This document shows positions 29,259 to 40,030 of a stretch of DNA of 64,000 nt, in pieces. The stretch covers positions 248,001-312,000 of the forward strand of contig NZ_ANIJ01000018.1 in NCBI RefSeq assembly GCF_000347035.1. The letters run 5' to 3'. Source of the stretch: Leptospira sp. B5-022 (GTDB taxonomy: Bacteria > Spirochaetota > Leptospiria > Leptospirales > Leptospiraceae). The translations under genes and the position numbers were made by a program. How positions within the stretch are numbered: the stretch's first letter is position 1; the number at the start of each line of letters is the position of its first letter. A model generated the notes under the pieces. The model ran no database searches. It was given only the letters and a program-made list of their open reading frames with translations, and was not told the origin of the DNA.

Positions 29259-29834
29259 ATGTCAGAAAAGTTTTCGGGCCTTTTAACCAAATTTATTTTT
29301 TATAATATAATCGGTATATTGCTGGTCCTTACTTATTGTACTCCGTCCGTCGATAAAACGCCTTATAAGGAATTAAGGGAACTCGCATTCGAAACGGAAT
29401 ACGATGATATAGGTATCAAAAATCCGAACGGAAAAACGGTCGTCTACGGGATCATTATGGATTGGCCCACCCAAAGAGAGATTGTCACTTTAGTCACATT
29501 CCTTTCCGGAGACGCTAGCTTATTTTTAACTTCGGGAGCTTCCTTTATTGGCGGTGGGGGAAGGGAAAGTATCCAAAAAAGTTCCATACGTTTGATCCAC
29601 AAATATGCTTATCTTTGGAAAGAGGGAAAGAAGGTTCGCTGGACCCCGAATCCTGACTTGGATCAGGTAAGATTCTTTTTTTTAACCACACAAGGTACTT
29701 ATTATCTGGAAGATACGGTCAGCGAAATAGATTCGGATACTTCTACCCTAACGCCAATGTTTGATGAGGCGCAAGCCGTGATCTCTGAAATAAGAATAGA
29801 AGCGGAAAAAGAAAAGGATGATGAGGACGAGTAA
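29259..29834 (+). CDS. Putative lipoprotein, unknown function
   Basis: A 191-residue protein. The N-terminal hydrophobic segment (YNIIGILLVLTYC) ends in a leptospiral-type lipobox LTYC with the Cys near residue 28. The body has a Gly-rich FIGGGGRES motif and an acidic C-terminal tail (EKEKDDEDE). No family recognised. It is convergent with the small gene at 29835; the stop codons abut. Confidence 0.6.
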   Translation: MSEKFSGLLTKFIFYNIIGILLVLTYCTPSVDKTPYKELRELAFETEYDDIGIKNPNGKTVVYGIIMDWPTQREIVTLVTFLSGDASLFLTSGASFIGGGGRESIQKSSIRLIHKYAYLWKEGKKVRWTPNPDLDQVRFFFLTTQGTYYLEDTVSEIDSDTSTLTPMFDEAQAVISEIRIEAEKEKDDEDE

Positions 29835-30065
29835 TCAACTCGCGGAGTCCCTTCTTACGATCAGGTCACTGATCACTTTTTCTTCCGTGAGATATTTGCG
29901 ATTCAAATACGAGATCGCGTAGTTCAGAAATTTAGGAATTTCTTTACCGGCATCCAATAGGTCCAATTTTGTTTGGGTCAATTCGTCCATCGTCGCCAGA
30001 GCCAATTTTCTTTGGCTCTGGTGGGTTTCAAATTCGTCCTCTGTATGGAATTCAGTGCCAGCCAC
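29835..30065 (-). CDS. Small hypothetical protein
   Basis: A 76-residue acidic, mostly helical cytoplasmic protein (TMDELTQTKLDLLDAG, then PKFLNYAISYLNRKYL). Coding is supported by composition and by its tight fit between the neighbouring stop and the MFS gene upstream on the same strand (58 bases). Function unknown. Confidence 0.5.
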   Translation of the reverse strand: MAGTEFHTEDEFETHQSQRKLALATMDELTQTKLDLLDAGKEIPKFLNYAISYLNRKYLTEEKVISDLIVRRDSAS

Positions 30066-30123
30066 AAACTAAGTATAAGAGTATAGTTTCGTATTTTCAA
30101 GCAAAAGCTTGGAAGAAGGAGAA

Positions 30124-31476
30124 CTATTGCCCTCCGTTTTTCTCCCATTCCTTGGCTTTTTCGACCCCTCTTTTTTCGTTCACAAACATGTTGATGATCA
30201 AGGAAATAAAGAAGAATACGGCGACTACTAAGAACGCATTTCGTAGATCGAAAATTTTCTGTAATATACCGATCGCAAAAACTCCGATGGCGGCCGCCAA
30301 TTTTCCGGAAAGACCCCAGAGCCCGAAAAATTCTCCCGATTTGGATTCAGGGGAGAAGATCCCAACAATCGCCCTACTTGCAGATTGGGTGGAACCGACT
30401 CCCGAACCTGCTAGAGTTCCAAAGATCACGAACACCCATTGTACGGATATATCCACACCTAGTCCGTTCACAAATCCAGTAATCTCTCTTACAAAATAAA
30501 TTCCGATCAGACATAGTATCCAAAAGACCAAAGTGATATTAAAAGTTTTTTTGGCTCCGATCCTATCCTGAACGAATCCGAAGAAGATCGCTCCTATCAT
30601 CGCAAAAAATTGGAGTAAGATAAATAACGCGGTTTCTTGTTCCGATGTGATCTTAATTTCCTGATTTCCGTATAGGAACGCAAACGCGATTACGATTGCA
30701 AGAGCAGCCATGGAGAAGAAAAGAGATATCAAATATATGACTAAATCTCTGAAGTAACCGATCGATTTAAGGGTTTCTATCAATTGACTGAATCCGATCG
30801 TAAGATAACTTTTTCCTTCCGGTCTTTCTGCATGCGGTCTATATTCTTTCAAAAGTAAGAATGTCGGAATTCCAGCTAGTAAAAAGAAGAATGCGGTCAG
30901 AGGTCCTACGTATCTTAAGGAACCGTAGATGGCAGGATCAATGGAAGGCGCCACGAAAGTTTGGACCAAGAATACGGAAAGTAAACCTCCCATATACCCG
31001 ACACCCCAAGCATAACCGGAAATTTTTCCTAATTCTTCCTTTGGACCTAAATGTGGTAAGAAGGAAGAAGCAAAGTTTTCTCCGGATGCAAAGAAGAAGT
31101 TAGAAAGAATGATCAGAGCAAAACCTAATTCCCAAGAACCAGGAGTGGAAACTAACCAAAGAGCGGCAGTGCTGATTATACAGCTTATATAACTCCAAAA
31201 GAGAAACGCTTTCTTTTTCGCGGAGAAGTCGGAGATAGCGCCGAATAAAGGACCGGTTGCCACCACTAATAAATAAGAAAAAAATAAAGCTAAACCAAAA
31301 AGGAAATTCCCATCTTCATAAGGATTTGCCGGATTGGAGGAGATTGGGACAATTACTTCCGCGAAAACTCTGCAATAGATAACTGTTATAATTACAGTGG
31401 TATAACTAGAATTGGCGAAATCGAACATGCACCATCCGAAAATTTCCCGTAGGGGAGCGCGTTTGGTTACTTGCAT
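30124..31476 (-). CDS. MFS transporter, UMF1 / Atg22-like family
   Basis: A 450-residue membrane protein with about 12 transmembrane helices. The N-terminus (REIFGWCMFDFANSSYTTVI) is the signature of the UMF1 family, whose eukaryotic relative Atg22 exports amino acids from vacuoles. A SGYAWGVGYMGGL segment in the middle and GSTQSASRA near helix 10 fit the family. The substrate in bacteria is unknown. A small hypothetical gene follows. Confidence 0.9.
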   Translation of the reverse strand: MQVTKRAPLREIFGWCMFDFANSSYTTVIITVIYCRVFAEVIVPISSNPANPYEDGNFLFGLALFFSYLLVVATGPLFGAISDFSAKKKAFLFWSYISCIISTAALWLVSTPGSWELGFALIILSNFFFASGENFASSFLPHLGPKEELGKISGYAWGVGYMGGLLSVFLVQTFVAPSIDPAIYGSLRYVGPLTAFFFLLAGIPTFLLLKEYRPHAERPEGKSYLTIGFSQLIETLKSIGYFRDLVIYLISLFFSMAALAIVIAFAFLYGNQEIKITSEQETALFILLQFFAMIGAIFFGFVQDRIGAKKTFNITLVFWILCLIGIYFVREITGFVNGLGVDISVQWVFVIFGTLAGSGVGSTQSASRAIVGIFSPESKSGEFFGLWGLSGKLAAAIGVFAIGILQKIFDLRNAFLVVAVFFFISLIINMFVNEKRGVEKAKEWEKNGGQ

Positions 31477-31593
31477 TCTGTAGGTTTCCTTTATGGAATT
31501 TTCCGCATGAGGATGAGCTTGAAAGTCCAGCTGTCAACGAGAAATATCCCTCCTGGAATCCGTTATACGAACCTTTCTCCAAGGTTCAGGTTC

Positions 31594-31620
31594 TTGAGAC
31601 CAGGATGTCAGGAGTATAAT
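31594..31620 (+). promoter_or_regulatory. Probable sigma-70 promoter for the BFD/RibD-like/GT51 operon
   Basis: A perfect -10 TATAAT at 31615-31620 with TTGAGA at 31594-31599; the 15-base spacer is short, and TTCTTG at 31591 gives 18. It lies about 100 bases upstream of the first gene. Prediction only. Confidence 0.4.
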
Positions 31621-31719
31621 TCGTGTACCGAATGGAAAAAAAATTCTCTTGATCCGGGCCTTCTTATGTTTAGCTTGAGTGATGGTTTTGCTTTCGGCGT
31701 CCAATAATTAGAAGGCCTA

Positions 31720-31947
31720 ATGAATTCTTCCGACTTTAGTCAAATAGACCTAAACGCCCTGATGCGACCCAGAAAGGTCTGCGTATGCAACCAGGTATCC
31801 GAAGAGGATATAACAAATTCTATTCGTCGAGGGAATGACACATTAGGTAAATTGATGAGAGACACGAATTGTTGTACCGGCTGTGGTACCTGTAGAGGAA
31901 GAGTTCTCAAATTGCTTTCCGAAACCCTCGCTTCTAAACCTCAATGA
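31720..31947 (+). CDS. BFD-like [2Fe-2S]-binding protein (bacterioferritin-associated ferredoxin type)
   Basis: A 75-residue protein holding one Fer2_BFD domain: the CVCNQVSEEDI motif gives CxC, and NCCTGCGTCRG gives the second pair of Cys ligands. Stand-alone BFD proteins release iron from bacterioferritin or act as small electron carriers. GAAGG precedes the ATG. Its end overlaps the RibD-like gene by 4 bases (ATGA), so the genes are translationally coupled. No bacterioferritin gene is in the window. Confidence 0.85.
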   Translation: MNSSDFSQIDLNALMRPRKVCVCNQVSEEDITNSIRRGNDTLGKLMRDTNCCTGCGTCRGRVLKLLSETLASKPQ

Positions 31948-32612
31948 GCGGTCGTTTTGTATCCGTAAATATGGCTATGACCTTGGACGGAAAGGTATGC
32001 CGCCCCGATGGTAAATGGTACGGTCTTTCTTCCAGAAATGATAAAAGAAGAATGGACCAGATCCGCTCCGAAGCGGACGCTCTTATCCTCGGAAAAAACA
32101 GCATACTCAACGATGATCCTGTAACTCACCTCAGATATGTGGAATCGGAGAAGGAACCTAGAGCCATTCTTCTTGTCAGAACAGGAACAATTCCTTCCGA
32201 TAAAAAAGTATTCCATTTTTCTAAAGTAAAACCGCTGCTATTTTGCACTTCTAATAACGAATCCCAGGTTAGGTCCGAATTATCCGAGTTTGCAGAAATA
32301 GTCACACTACAGGGGGAAGATCTGGCCCCGGAGATCATCCTGAACGAATTGGAAAAAAGGGGATATACCAAAATTCTTTTAGAGGGCGGTCCCAGACTGA
32401 ACGATTCCTTTTTCAGATCGGGACTAGTGGATAGACTTTATCTTACGATTGTTCCATTTTTAATAGGGCAATTCGGATTACCTTCGATCACGGGAGGAGA
32501 ATTCGCATACCGTAACTTTGATCAAGAGATTTGGAAATTGGTATCTTCCGAACAGAAAGAGCAGGAAGTATTTTTGATATACGACAAACAAAACAGCCCG
32601 GAAGTCCGATGA
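31944..32612 (+). CDS. RibD C-terminal / dihydrofolate-reductase-family protein
   Basis: A 222-residue pyridine-nucleotide-dependent reductase of the RibD C-terminal fold: VNMAMTLDGKV, DALILGKNSILNDDP (NADPH-binding arm), ILLEGGPRLNDSFF and a C-terminal beta region. In RibD this domain reduces the ribosyl group of a riboflavin precursor, but the deaminase half is absent here, so the substrate is uncertain. It overlaps its upstream and downstream neighbours by ATGA. Confidence 0.85.
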   Translation: MSGRFVSVNMAMTLDGKVCRPDGKWYGLSSRNDKRRMDQIRSEADALILGKNSILNDDPVTHLRYVESEKEPRAILLVRTGTIPSDKKVFHFSKVKPLLFCTSNNESQVRSELSEFAEIVTLQGEDLAPEIILNELEKRGYTKILLEGGPRLNDSFFRSGLVDRLYLTIVPFLIGQFGLPSITGGEFAYRNFDQEIWKLVSSEQKEQEVFLIYDKQNSPEVR

Positions 32613-33253
32613 ACGAGGGAAATCATTTTTTGCATAGATGGTTTTTTTTCGGGATCAGAAGTGTCCTGGTATTGGTATTCCTTCTTCTAATCTATTACCA
32701 AACCTTTCCGGAAAAAAGGATCTTATTCAGAGAGAACAAACTCATATACCTACCGGAGAATTTAGAATCCGTCCCGCTTGAAAACGATTGGGTAAGATTG
32801 GAAGAATTGCCACCCGGAAGTTTGGAATATTTGGTAGAAGTAGAAGATTATAGATTCTATAGACATAGAGGATATTCTTTAGCGGATATTCAATCTTCCA
32901 TCCTACAGGCTGTATTTTTGTTCAGGAGGTTGAGAGGTGCAAGTACTTTGGATCAACAACTTGCCAGGACATTATTTTTATCCCGAGATAAAACATTAAC
33001 CCGCAAATTGAAAGAGATCCGGATCGCGCAAGCATTGGATGAAGAGCTAGGCAAAAAGGGAGTTTTGGAATATTATTTGAATTTGGTATATTGGGGAAGA
33101 GGGCTGAACGGGATCTATAGATCTTCCAAATATTATTTTAATAAACATCCGGGAAATCTACTTCCCAGAGAATTTAAAGCCTTGGTCCAAATATTAAAAA
33201 AACCGGATGCGTATACCAGAGAAGAAGTCAGGGAACTTTCTTTAGGGTTTTGA
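32609..33253 (+). CDS. Monofunctional peptidoglycan transglycosylase (GT51)
   Basis: A 214-residue membrane-anchored enzyme that polymerises lipid II glycan chains. One N-terminal helix (about 12-30) precedes the GT51 domain: catalytic Glu in VEDYRFYRHRG, RGASTLDQQLAR (usual form GSTITQQ), TRKLKEIRIA, and VLEYYLNLVYWG. It is slightly shorter than E. coli MtgA. Start is the ATG at 32609, overlapping the upstream stop by ATGA. No transpeptidase domain is present. Confidence 0.85.
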   Translation: MNEGNHFLHRWFFFGIRSVLVLVFLLLIYYQTFPEKRILFRENKLIYLPENLESVPLENDWVRLEELPPGSLEYLVEVEDYRFYRHRGYSLADIQSSILQAVFLFRRLRGASTLDQQLARTLFLSRDKTLTRKLKEIRIAQALDEELGKKGVLEYYLNLVYWGRGLNGIYRSSKYYFNKHPGNLLPREFKALVQILKKPDAYTREEVRELSLGF

Positions 33254-33383
33254 AACTCGAAATCCGAATTTGCGCCTAGGTAAAAACCCGAAAATTCGGC
33301 TCTTTTCTACTTACTAAAAACTTCTATTTTTCTTTGAAAAAAAGTGGACTTCCGAGATTGGTCCGAAATACTGGCTATAGATT

Positions 33384-33500
<117 letters not shown>

Positions 33501-33517
33501 TTCTACCGCAATCATAT

Positions 33518-33545
33518 AGGCCGGATTCATCTCCGGCCTTTTTTA
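33518..33545 (+). terminator. Rho-independent terminator of the 5S rRNA
   Basis: Perfect 8-base stem AGGCCGGA (33518-33525) with TCCGGCCT (33532-33539), followed by a run of Ts. Confidence 0.9.
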
Positions 33546-33796
33546 TTTCTCCAAACATTTTCCGTAAAATCAAAGCTTACAATTCTCGATGGGTCGATAT
33601 CATTACGGTTTATTTCGTATCTATCGAATTCTGAACAGGGAGTATAAAGTTTGGAACCCGGCCGATCTACCTAAAGACTATTAGAAATAGTGAATATGAT
33701 CAATGTAATGTGATCCATGGAATATCGACCGTTCGAAAAAAGATATTTCCAAATGAAATTTTTTTCCAAAATTTGGACCGTATTTATTTTGTAAGC
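33546..33796. other. Intergenic region, nothing recognised
   Basis: AT-rich, with no open frame of note, no RNA motif and no repeat seen on either strand. Confidence 0.5.
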
Positions 33797-33825
33797 TTGA
33801 CGATTTAAAGACTCGATAGTAGAAT
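33797..33825 (+). promoter_or_regulatory. Strong sigma-70-type promoter
   Basis: TTGACG (33797-33802), a 17-base spacer, and TAGAAT (33820-33825): one mismatch from consensus in each hexamer and ideal spacing. Transcription would begin near 33831-33833, at the 5' end of the RNA candidate. Confidence 0.7.
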
Positions 33826-33830
33826 GCGGA

Positions 33831-33976
33831 CCGCTCTGAAGGTATGGACCCGGGGAGTTGATGTTAGATTAGATGGGCATTTTATATCCTAAATTCGGGT
33901 TCCAGTTGATGTACTATGGCGGTTGATTCCTGACTGTGCTTGGTCGGGAGGAATTCCCCTCCCGACCCACCTTTTT
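33831..33976 (+). ncRNA. Probable structured small RNA or leader RNA, unknown family
   Basis: About 145 bases between a near-consensus promoter and a strong terminator. Nested helices are visible: GACCGC (33829-33834) with GCGGTT (33919-33924), and inside it GGACCCG (33846-33852) with CGGGTTCC (33896-33903, one bulge). The only small frame starts at the ATG at 33874 and has 17 codons. I looked for SRP, 6S, tmRNA, RNase P and common riboswitch motifs and found none. It could be a free small RNA, or an aptamer and terminator controlling the gene at 34156. Confidence 0.55.
33942..33976 (+). terminator. Rho-independent terminator of the RNA candidate
   Basis: Perfect 10-base GC-rich stem GGTCGGGAGG (33942-33951) with CCTCCCGACC (33958-33967), 6-base loop, then CACC and five Ts. 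Confidence 0.88.
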
Positions 33977-34155
33977 AAAACGATTCTAATATAATTTTTT
34001 TGAAATATAGGAAATTTATTTCGTTTTATTGAACTTACTTGTCCGGTTGAGATCGAACGGACTAAAAAATATTTTTCAGTCGGCGATAATTCAGGATCGC
34101 AAATTCTTTTTCGATATAGATCCTTGTCGAACCATTCGATTTAGGAGTCGATAGA

Positions 34156-34695
34156 ATGTATCGTAAACCGATATATCTTTTAAAATTTATAACTAGTATT
34201 CTCTTTACAGGTGTACTTCTCATAGGTGGAACTTCTCTTTCTGCCGAGTCCCAATGCCAAGGTTTATCCAAAGGCCAATGTGAATCCGATTCTGATTGTA
34301 CCTGGGTATCCGGCTATTCCAAACAAGACGGTACGAATGTTGATGCTTATTGCAGGGCGAAACCTGGAAAGGCATCCGATTCAGGAGATTCAGTAAAGAA
34401 ATCTAAGGCTAAAAAGTCCGAAGATAAGGACGATGACGACGATCAAGACGAGCCTAAAAAGAAAAAATCTAAAAAAGACAAGGATGAGGATAAGGAATCC
34501 AAGAAATCTAAAAAAGATAAGGATGAGGACGATTCCGATTCTAAGAAATCCAAAAAATCCAAGAAGGACAAAGACGATGACGATGAGGGCGATTCCAAAA
34601 AACCTAAAAAGTCAAAGAAGTCTAAAAAAGACAAGGATGATGATGGAGACTCAAAGAAGTCTAAAAAATCCAAAAAGAAAAAGAAAGACGACTAA
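34156..34695 (+). CDS. Exported low-complexity Lys/Asp/Ser-rich protein
   Basis: A 179-residue protein with a signal peptide (FITSILFTGVLLIGGTSLSA). A compact domain of about 40 residues with four Cys follows (CQGLSKGQC, DSDCTWVSGY, DAYCRAKPG), suggesting two disulfides. From about residue 75 to the end it is repeats of KKSKKDKDED type, with strongly mixed charge. AGGAG lies 8 bases before the ATG. The tail could bind polyanions, metal or the cell surface, or be disordered; no function is known. It is preceded by the RNA candidate and closed by a terminator. Confidence 0.75.
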   Translation: MYRKPIYLLKFITSILFTGVLLIGGTSLSAESQCQGLSKGQCESDSDCTWVSGYSKQDGTNVDAYCRAKPGKASDSGDSVKKSKAKKSEDKDDDDDQDEPKKKKSKKDKDEDKESKKSKKDKDEDDSDSKKSKKSKKDKDDDDEGDSKKPKKSKKSKKDKDDDGDSKKSKKSKKKKKDD

Positions 34696-34722
34696 TTCTG
34701 AACTTTCAATCTTTTGAAAATG

Positions 34723-34756
34723 AAAAGACCGGAGCGAAAACCCCGGTCTTTTTTAT
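34723..34756 (+). terminator. Rho-independent terminator
   Basis: Stem AAAAGACCGG (34723-34732) with CCGGTCTTTT (34743-34752) and further Ts, just after the Lys/Asp-rich gene. The symmetric A and T runs could also serve gcvP on the other strand. Confidence 0.85.
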
Positions 34757-34779
34757 TATCTACGGACTTTAAGAAAAAA

Positions 34780-37668
<2,889 letters not shown>

Positions 37669-37677
37669 TCTATTTTC

Positions 37678-38070
37678 CTAATCCAGTTTGCTCACGAATT
37701 CTCTGTAAGATTCGGGATCTAATAATTTCTCCAATTCGGAGGGGTTGAACCCTTTCACTCGGATCATCCAAGACCCGAATGGGTCCGAATTCACTGCTGC
37801 CGGGTTTTTGGAAAGGTTGCCATTAACTTCGACTACTTCTCCGCTGATTGGAGCGTACAAATCTTCCGCTGCCTTTACGGATTCGATTGTCCCGAATGTG
37901 TCTAGCTGTTTGATCGATTTTCCCACTTTTGGAAGGTCCACAAAAACGATATCTCCAAGTGCCGCTTGGGCATAGTCAGAGATCCCAATTAGTGCGGTAT
38001 CTCCTTCTACCTTTACCCATTCGTGTTTTTCTGTGAACTTGTAGCCCGGAGGTGCGTTAGTTACTGCCAT
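37678..38070 (-). CDS. gcvH: Glycine cleavage system H protein
   Basis: A 130-residue lipoyl carrier that shuttles the methylamine intermediate between P-, T- and L-proteins. Typical [11 protein letters not shown] and [20 protein letters not shown] start; the lipoylated Lys is in [16 protein letters not shown]. Middle gene of the operon: 15 bases after gcvT, 9 before gcvP. Length and sequence are normal for the family. Confidence 0.97.
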   Translation of the reverse strand: MAVTNAPPGYKFTEKHEWVKVEGDTALIGISDYAQAALGDIVFVDLPKVGKSIKQLDTFGTIESVKAAEDLYAPISGEVVEVNGNLSKNPAAVNSDPFGSWMIRVKGFNPSELEKLLDPESYREFVSKLD

Positions 38071-38085
38071 TTGAAAATCCTTAGT

Positions 38086-39198
38086 TTAATTTTTCCGAAT
38101 GCTTCCCGGAATGAAAGATTGGGTGAATATGATTGCGGACTTTGCTTGTCCTCTGATTTCGATTTGGATCGATTCTCCATGTTTGATCTTTTCAGAATCT
38201 ACGAGCGCAAGCCCTATTCCTTTTTTTAAGGAAGGGGAGAAGGTACCGGAAGTCGTGATACCTATATTTTTACCGTTCGAATCCAAGACAGGCATATTCT
38301 CTCTTGGGACTCCAGCTTCCTGAAGTTCGAAGGCCACGACCTTTTTTTTAGGTCCTTCTTTTTTTTCTGAGATGATCTCTTGGTATTTTGGATAAGGTGT
38401 TTTCTTTTCTTTTACGATCCAGCCTATGCCGGACTCGTTTGGACTTCTATTCTCGTCCAACTCATGACCATAAAGAGGATATTTTGCTTCTATACGAAGT
38501 GTGTCTCTCGCGCCTAAACCTACAGGAAGAAGTCCGTCTTTTTTTCCGAACTCCAAGAGTTCCTTCCAGATCTTGACACCCGTTGCATTGGAGCTATAAA
38601 TCTCGAATCCGTCTTCGCCAGTATAACCTGTCCTAGAAAGGATGAGATCCTCTCCTGAAAAGGGGAATAACACGAATTTATAATATCCGATATGACTTAG
38701 ATCCGATTGGAAATAAGAAGAAAGAATGGGATCCGCTTTGGGTCCTTGGATAGCGATCTGATGCCAGTTTGCACTTTGGTTCTCTAACTTTACGGAACTC
38801 GGAACGTATTTTTTTAGATACTCGTAAACCGAATCCACATTGGATGCGTTTGCACAGATCATATATTTTTGATCGTTGAACTTGTAGAGGGTGATATCGT
38901 CTACCAGTCCGCCTTTCTCATTGATGATCGCGTTATACTGCACTTGTCCATCCGTTAGAGAAGAAACCGAATTGCAGGTAACGGATTCCAGAAAACCGAG
39001 GGTGATGTCGGGCGGACCTTCGACAAAAATTTCTCCCATATGAGAAACGTCGAATAGACCGGCAGCTTGTCTAGTCGCTGTATGCTCGGCTATGATTCCT
39101 GAATATTGAACAGGCATATCCCAACCGCCGAAAGGGATCATCTTAGCGCCTAAAAGTTTATGCTCCTCATACAGAGGTGTGGTTTTCCATTGGGACAT
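38086..39198 (-). CDS. gcvT: Aminomethyltransferase, glycine cleavage T-protein
   Basis: Transfers the methylene group from aminomethyl-GcvH to tetrahydrofolate, releasing ammonia. 370 residues, with [34 protein letters not shown] and [14 protein letters not shown] (folate and catalytic region). First gene of gcvT-gcvH-gcvP. I searched the 170 bases upstream for a glycine riboswitch and saw none, so how the operon is controlled is unclear. No lipoamide dehydrogenase (L-protein) gene is nearby. Confidence 0.97.
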   Translation of the reverse strand: MSQWKTTPLYEEHKLLGAKMIPFGGWDMPVQYSGIIAEHTATRQAAGLFDVSHMGEIFVEGPPDITLGFLESVTCNSVSSLTDGQVQYNAIINEKGGLVDDITLYKFNDQKYMICANASNVDSVYEYLKKYVPSSVKLENQSANWHQIAIQGPKADPILSSYFQSDLSHIGYYKFVLFPFSGEDLILSRTGYTGEDGFEIYSSNATGVKIWKELLEFGKKDGLLPVGLGARDTLRIEAKYPLYGHELDENRSPNESGIGWIVKEKKTPYPKYQEIISEKKEGPKKKVVAFELQEAGVPRENMPVLDSNGKNIGITTSGTFSPSLKKGIGLALVDSEKIKHGESIQIEIRGQAKSAIIFTQSFIPGSIRKN

Positions 39199-39368
39199 AA
39201 GCGTTTGGGGCCATCATTTCATCATAGTCCCTAGGGAAAAACAATTTTAGGCCCCTTTAAAAAAGATTTAAAGGCTTTCTTTAGAACGGTTCGACAAAAA
39301 GGTCCCGGGTTCGGTAAGCACTCCAACAAATCTCACACTGACGAAATTTGGGCGGCAGAGTTAAGAGA

Positions 39369-39836
39369 TCATTCTTTCAATTTTTTTCTGACATAGATCA
39401 CTTTGTCTACTTCAGCTATGAGTTTGCCGGTCTTTATATCTACGACCTGCGCGGTGAAAGTAACGTCCATTTTTCTTTTGCGATCCGTTTCTTCTTTGAT
39501 CTCTTGTATTTTTTCCTTAGGGATATGGAACTCTGCTCTTACGGTTCCTTCTCCCGGCTTGAGGAATCTTATTGTCGCTGCTTTGTCCCAGACTAAATAT
39601 CCGGGTCCTAAATGTTCGATCAGGATCAACATATAAAAAGGATCGCACATGGAGTAGAGAGATCCTCCGAATTGTGTTCCCACGTAGTTCTTATTAAAAG
39701 GAGTGAGTTTCATTGTGGTGGAGAATAAGGTTCTCTCTTTATTCAAGGCTTTTACCTTGATCCCGGCTCCGAAATAAGGAGGGTAGAAATTGAAAAAATG
39801 AAATTTAAGTCTTTGTAAAAAACCTGGTTGGGACAT
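39369..39836 (-). CDS. Hotdog-fold thioesterase-like protein (DUF4442 type)
   Basis: A 155-residue hotdog-domain protein from the ATG at 39836, which has CAGGA upstream; an upstream ATG at 39890 would add 18 residues. Features: [39 protein letters not shown] (equivalent of the substrate-loop helix) and [13 protein letters not shown]. Members are presumed acyl-CoA thioesterases; substrate unknown. Same strand as gcvT but 170 bases upstream. Confidence 0.75.
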   Translation of the reverse strand: MSQPGFLQRLKFHFFNFYPPYFGAGIKVKALNKERTLFSTTMKLTPFNKNYVGTQFGGSLYSMCDPFYMLILIEHLGPGYLVWDKAATIRFLKPGEGTVRAEFHIPKEKIQEIKEETDRKRKMDVTFTAQVVDIKTGKLIAEVDKVIYVRKKLKE

Positions 39837-40030
39837 AGAAGATTCCTGATCTTTATTTCTAATTTTGTCCCAAACTAATAGGAGGCTCAAAAATCCGAGC
39901 TATTTTTGAAGAATATAATTGGTTTGTAAGACGGATCGATATCATACTCATATCCGAAAATTCTTGCTAAGAACGTACCCTTCTGATAGCAAGTAGAGGC
40001 TAAAATTTACACAGAATTCCCGGAGGGGGA

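Noticed and set aside
33831..33976. SRP RNA, 6S RNA, tmRNA or RNase P RNA
   Set aside because: The GGAAGGAAGCAGC-type SRP core, tRNA-like ends and other diagnostic parts are absent, and the length is wrong for tmRNA and RNase P.
34443..34673. Minus-strand Ser/Leu/Phe-rich open frame
   Set aside because: It is the mirror image of the Lys/Asp codon repeats of the exported protein on the plus strand.
39199..39368. Glycine riboswitch before gcvT
   Set aside because: The conserved aptamer motifs were not found on the relevant strand.
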